A stretch of DNA of 16,434 nucleotides from Candidatus Latescibacterota bacterium (lineage in GTDB: Bacteria > JAAXHH01), in assembly GCA_022821935.1 (NCBI GenBank), contig JAJECR010000108.1:1-16434 (forward strand), in the 5' to 3' direction. Shown one piece after another: positions 14,179 through 16,434 of this stretch. The notes below the pieces were generated by a model that searched no databases, was not told the origin of the DNA, and was given only the letters and a program-made list of their open reading frames with translations. The translations under genes and the position numbers were made by a program. Within the stretch, counting starts at the first letter, position 1, and every line of letters begins with the position of its first letter.

Positions 14179-16434
14179 TCAGTTTTCGGGAGCCTGGTCG
14201 AGGTGATCGAAGACGTCTTCCGATACGCCGCCGTGTTTCACGCCGGTTTCCCGTTCCACCCGTTCCACGCCTTTGATCTTGTTGATGCGGACGATCAGGC
14301 GTTCCAGCTGGCTGAGATGTTCCACCTCGATGCCGAAATTGCCGTCTGCCAGTCCGTCCGTCGTGTCCATAGCGGCGTGGGTGATGTTGATGCCGGCGTC
14401 GGAAATCGTCCTGGACAACTCGTTGAGCAGGCCGGGCCGGTCGGTGCCGTAGATACGCAGGCCGACGACGAAGAACTGGTCCTTCTCCACGTCCCAGTGC
14501 ACCTCGAGGCGCCGTTCCAGGTCGTCCACGATATTCGCGCATTCCTTGTTGTGCACCGTCACGCCGCGGCCACGGGTAATGAACCCGATGATCGGGTCAC
14601 CCGGGACCGGCTGGCAGCACTGCGCGAACCGGATCATCAGGTTGTCGATGCCCGTGACCTTGACCCCGCCCCGGGACCTGCGCATCCGGTCCACGAAACG
14701 GGTCAGGACCGACTCTTTAGGCGGTTCTTCTTCAGCGGGTTCTTCAGGAAGCAGTTTCTGGGCCACCTGGGCGGCGGAATATTCGCCGCGGCCGATGGCG
14801 GCGTAGAGGCGGCTCGCATCGGACAGCCCGTACTCTTTCGCGAGCGCTTCCAGTTCTTCTGAAACCTTGCGCTTGACTTTGAGCCGCTTCAATTCCCGCT
14901 CCAGCAGGTCTTCACCCAGGCTGATGCTCTGTTCCAGCGTAGCCTTTCTGAACCAGGACCGGATCTTGGATGACGCCTTGGTCGTCTTGACGATATCCAG
15001 CCAGTACGAACTCGGCGTCTGGTGCGGGGAGGTGAAGATGGTGACCGTGTCGCCGTTGTTCAACTTCCCGGCCAGCGGCGCGATATTGCCGTTCACCTTC
15101 GCTCCGCTGCAGTGGAGTCCGATATCTGTATGTATGGCGAAGGCGAAGTCCAGTACGCTCGCGCCCTGCGGCAGCTCCTTGAGATCCCCCCGCGGGGTGA
15201 ATACGAAGATGGCGTCGTCGTACAGGTCCATGCGGAGATAGCTCATGAATTCCTTCGGGTCGGTCATGTCGGTCTGCCAGTCCAGCGCCTGGCTGAGCCA
15301 GTCTTCCCGGTCCTCGCCTGACTGAACCTCTTCCCGCCCTTCCTTGTAGAGCCAGTGCGCGGCGATCCCGACTTCGGCGACCCGGTCCATTTCCCGCGTG
15401 CGGATCTGGATCTCGGCCGTTTCTCCGTTTGAAGCGATGATCGTGGTATGCAGGGACTGGTACATGTTCATCTTGGGGCGGGAAACGTAGTCTTTGAAGC
15501 GGTCGAAAATCGGGGTGTAGAGGGTATGGATGATCCCGAGCGCGTGATAGCAGTTGGGCAACGTGTCGGTCACGACGCGCAGTGCCAGGAGGTCGTAGAT
15601 CTCCTCGAAAGGCCGGTTGCGGCGCTGCATCTTCGTGTAGATGCTGTAGAAATGCTTCGCCCGGCCGTTCACCGTGGCGTCGATGCCCGCTTCCTTCAGG
15701 GCCTTGACGATGGGCTGGCGGATCTCGTCGATCAGCTTTTCGCGCTCCTCCCGTTTCTGGTCCAGTTTGCTCGCGAGATCGCGGTAGACATCGGGCGAAA
15801 GGTACTTCAGGCTGAGGTCTTCCAGTTCCGATTTGATCTTGGCCATGCCGAACCGGTGGGCGAGGGGGGCGTAGATCTCCCGCGTTTCGAGGGAGATGCG
15901 CTGCTGCTTTTCCTCTTCCAGGTAGGACAGCGTTCGCATATTGTGGAGTCGGTCCGCGAGCTTGATGAGGATGACCCGCACGTCCTTGGCCATGGATACG
16001 AGCATCTTCCGGAAATACTCGGCCTGCAGCTCCTCCTGGCTTCTGAAGGAAAGCCCGGTGATCTTCGTGACGCCGTTCACAAGGACGGCCACTTCCTCGC
16101 CGAATTCCGCGGCCAGCTGTTCGATGGACACCTCTTCCACGTCTTCCACGACGTCATGCAGCAGACCCGCCGCGATGGTCACGGCATCTAGCTGCAGGCC
16201 GATCAGCGTGAGCACAACCTGCGTGCAGTGCACCATGAAGGGCTCGCCCGACTTGCGTACCTGGCCGGCGTGGTGCAGTGTGCTGAAATGATAGGCCCGT
16301 TCGATGAGGTCCAACTGGGCTTCCAGCGCCTCGTCGGATTCGATCTCCGGATGCGAAATGGCGTATTGCTCCAGCAGTACCTGGACCGGAACGATCGCGG
16401 AGTTCGTAAGGGCATTTTCAATGGTTGCGGTCAT
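14179..16434 (-). CDS. rel: Bifunctional (p)ppGpp synthetase/hydrolase (Rel/SpoT family)
   Basis: A 751-residue cytoplasmic enzyme that makes and degrades the stringent-response alarmone (p)ppGpp. The N-terminal HD hydrolase domain keeps its catalytic set: H55, H69, H93-D94, E97-D98 in 'HDVVED', and D161 in 'KLADRLHN'. The synthetase domain has 'GRAKHFYSIYTKM' (257-269), 'RFKD' (312-315), 'YQSLH' (325-329) and 'EIQIRT' (341-346). RFKD is the form found in bifunctional Rel enzymes; synthetase-only RelA has EFDD. The TGS domain (~407-468), the conserved Cys pair 'CCQPVPGD' (606-613) and a C-terminal ACT domain (~655-728) follow. Length is typical. The chosen ATG is the last codon of the window, so an upstream start cannot be excluded. 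Confidence 0.95.
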   Translation of the reverse strand: MTATIENALTNSAIVPVQVLLEQYAISHPEIESDEALEAQLDLIERAYHFSTLHHAGQVRKSGEPFMVHCTQVVLTLIGLQLDAVTIAAGLLHDVVEDVEEVSIEQLAAEFGEEVAVLVNGVTKITGLSFRSQEELQAEYFRKMLVSMAKDVRVILIKLADRLHNMRTLSYLEEEKQQRISLETREIYAPLAHRFGMAKIKSELEDLSLKYLSPDVYRDLASKLDQKREEREKLIDEIRQPIVKALKEAGIDATVNGRAKHFYSIYTKMQRRNRPFEEIYDLLALRVVTDTLPNCYHALGIIHTLYTPIFDRFKDYVSRPKMNMYQSLHTTIIASNGETAEIQIRTREMDRVAEVGIAAHWLYKEGREEVQSGEDREDWLSQALDWQTDMTDPKEFMSYLRMDLYDDAIFVFTPRGDLKELPQGASVLDFAFAIHTDIGLHCSGAKVNGNIAPLAGKLNNGDTVTIFTSPHQTPSSYWLDIVKTTKASSKIRSWFRKATLEQSISLGEDLLERELKRLKVKRKVSEELEALAKEYGLSDASRLYAAIGRGEYSAAQVAQKLLPEEPAEEEPPKESVLTRFVDRMRRSRGGVKVTGIDNLMIRFAQCCQPVPGDPIIGFITRGRGVTVHNKECANIVDDLERRLEVHWDVEKDQFFVVGLRIYGTDRPGLLNELSRTISDAGINITHAAMDTTDGLADGNFGIEVEHLSQLERLIVRINKIKGVERVERETGVKHGGVSEDVFDHLDQAPEN

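Overview
This window comes from the chromosome of a GC-rich Gram-negative bacterium. An outer membrane is implied by an autotransporter-type beta-barrel protein ending in Phe and by a B12 uptake ABC system. The mix of PhyH and 2OG-Fe(II) oxygenases, a TIGR04283-type glycosyltransferase and a cobinamide-salvage enzyme would fit little-cultured FCB-group or neighbouring phyla (Latescibacterota- or Gemmatimonadota-like). That placement is an inference and no marker gene proves it.

Region 1 (1-6740, plus strand) looks accessory. It starts with the 3' end of a phytanoyl-CoA-dioxygenase-like gene. Next is a complete 2OG-Fe(II) oxygenase that, from memory, resembles the WelO5 halogenase family but keeps the hydroxylase-type HxD triad. 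An AT-rich leader precedes a 1402-residue secreted protein with four Cache-like modules arranged A-B-A-B, a Calx-beta-like domain, a Big-like domain and a C-terminal outer-membrane barrel. After it come a GC-rich stem-loop, a 155-bp near-identical copy of the oxygenase gene's 3' end (a pseudogene fragment, so the big gene sits between direct repeats), a perfect 16-bp palindrome, and a small gene for a heptad-repeat coiled-coil protein.

Region 2 (6745-11815) is a cobalamin uptake and salvage locus. On the minus strand, a cobalamin riboswitch with a visible intrinsic terminator and a plausible antiterminator precedes btuD (ATPase), btuC (permease) and a PduO-type cob(I)alamin adenosyltransferase. 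Divergently, on the plus strand, cbiZ (adenosylcobinamide amidohydrolase with a long C-terminal extension) overlaps cbiB (adenosylcobinamide-phosphate synthase). Together they would import corrinoids, adenosylate them, cleave the side chain of scavenged cobinamide to give adenosylcobyric acid, and re-attach an aminopropanol arm. The periplasmic binding protein and the nucleotide-loop genes are not in the window.

Region 3 (11912-16434, minus strand) holds a Rel-type bifunctional (p)ppGpp synthetase/hydrolase whose start lies at the window edge. It is followed by a HisC/CobC-like PLP aminotransferase with a twin-arginine signal and an overlapping family-2 glycosyltransferase.
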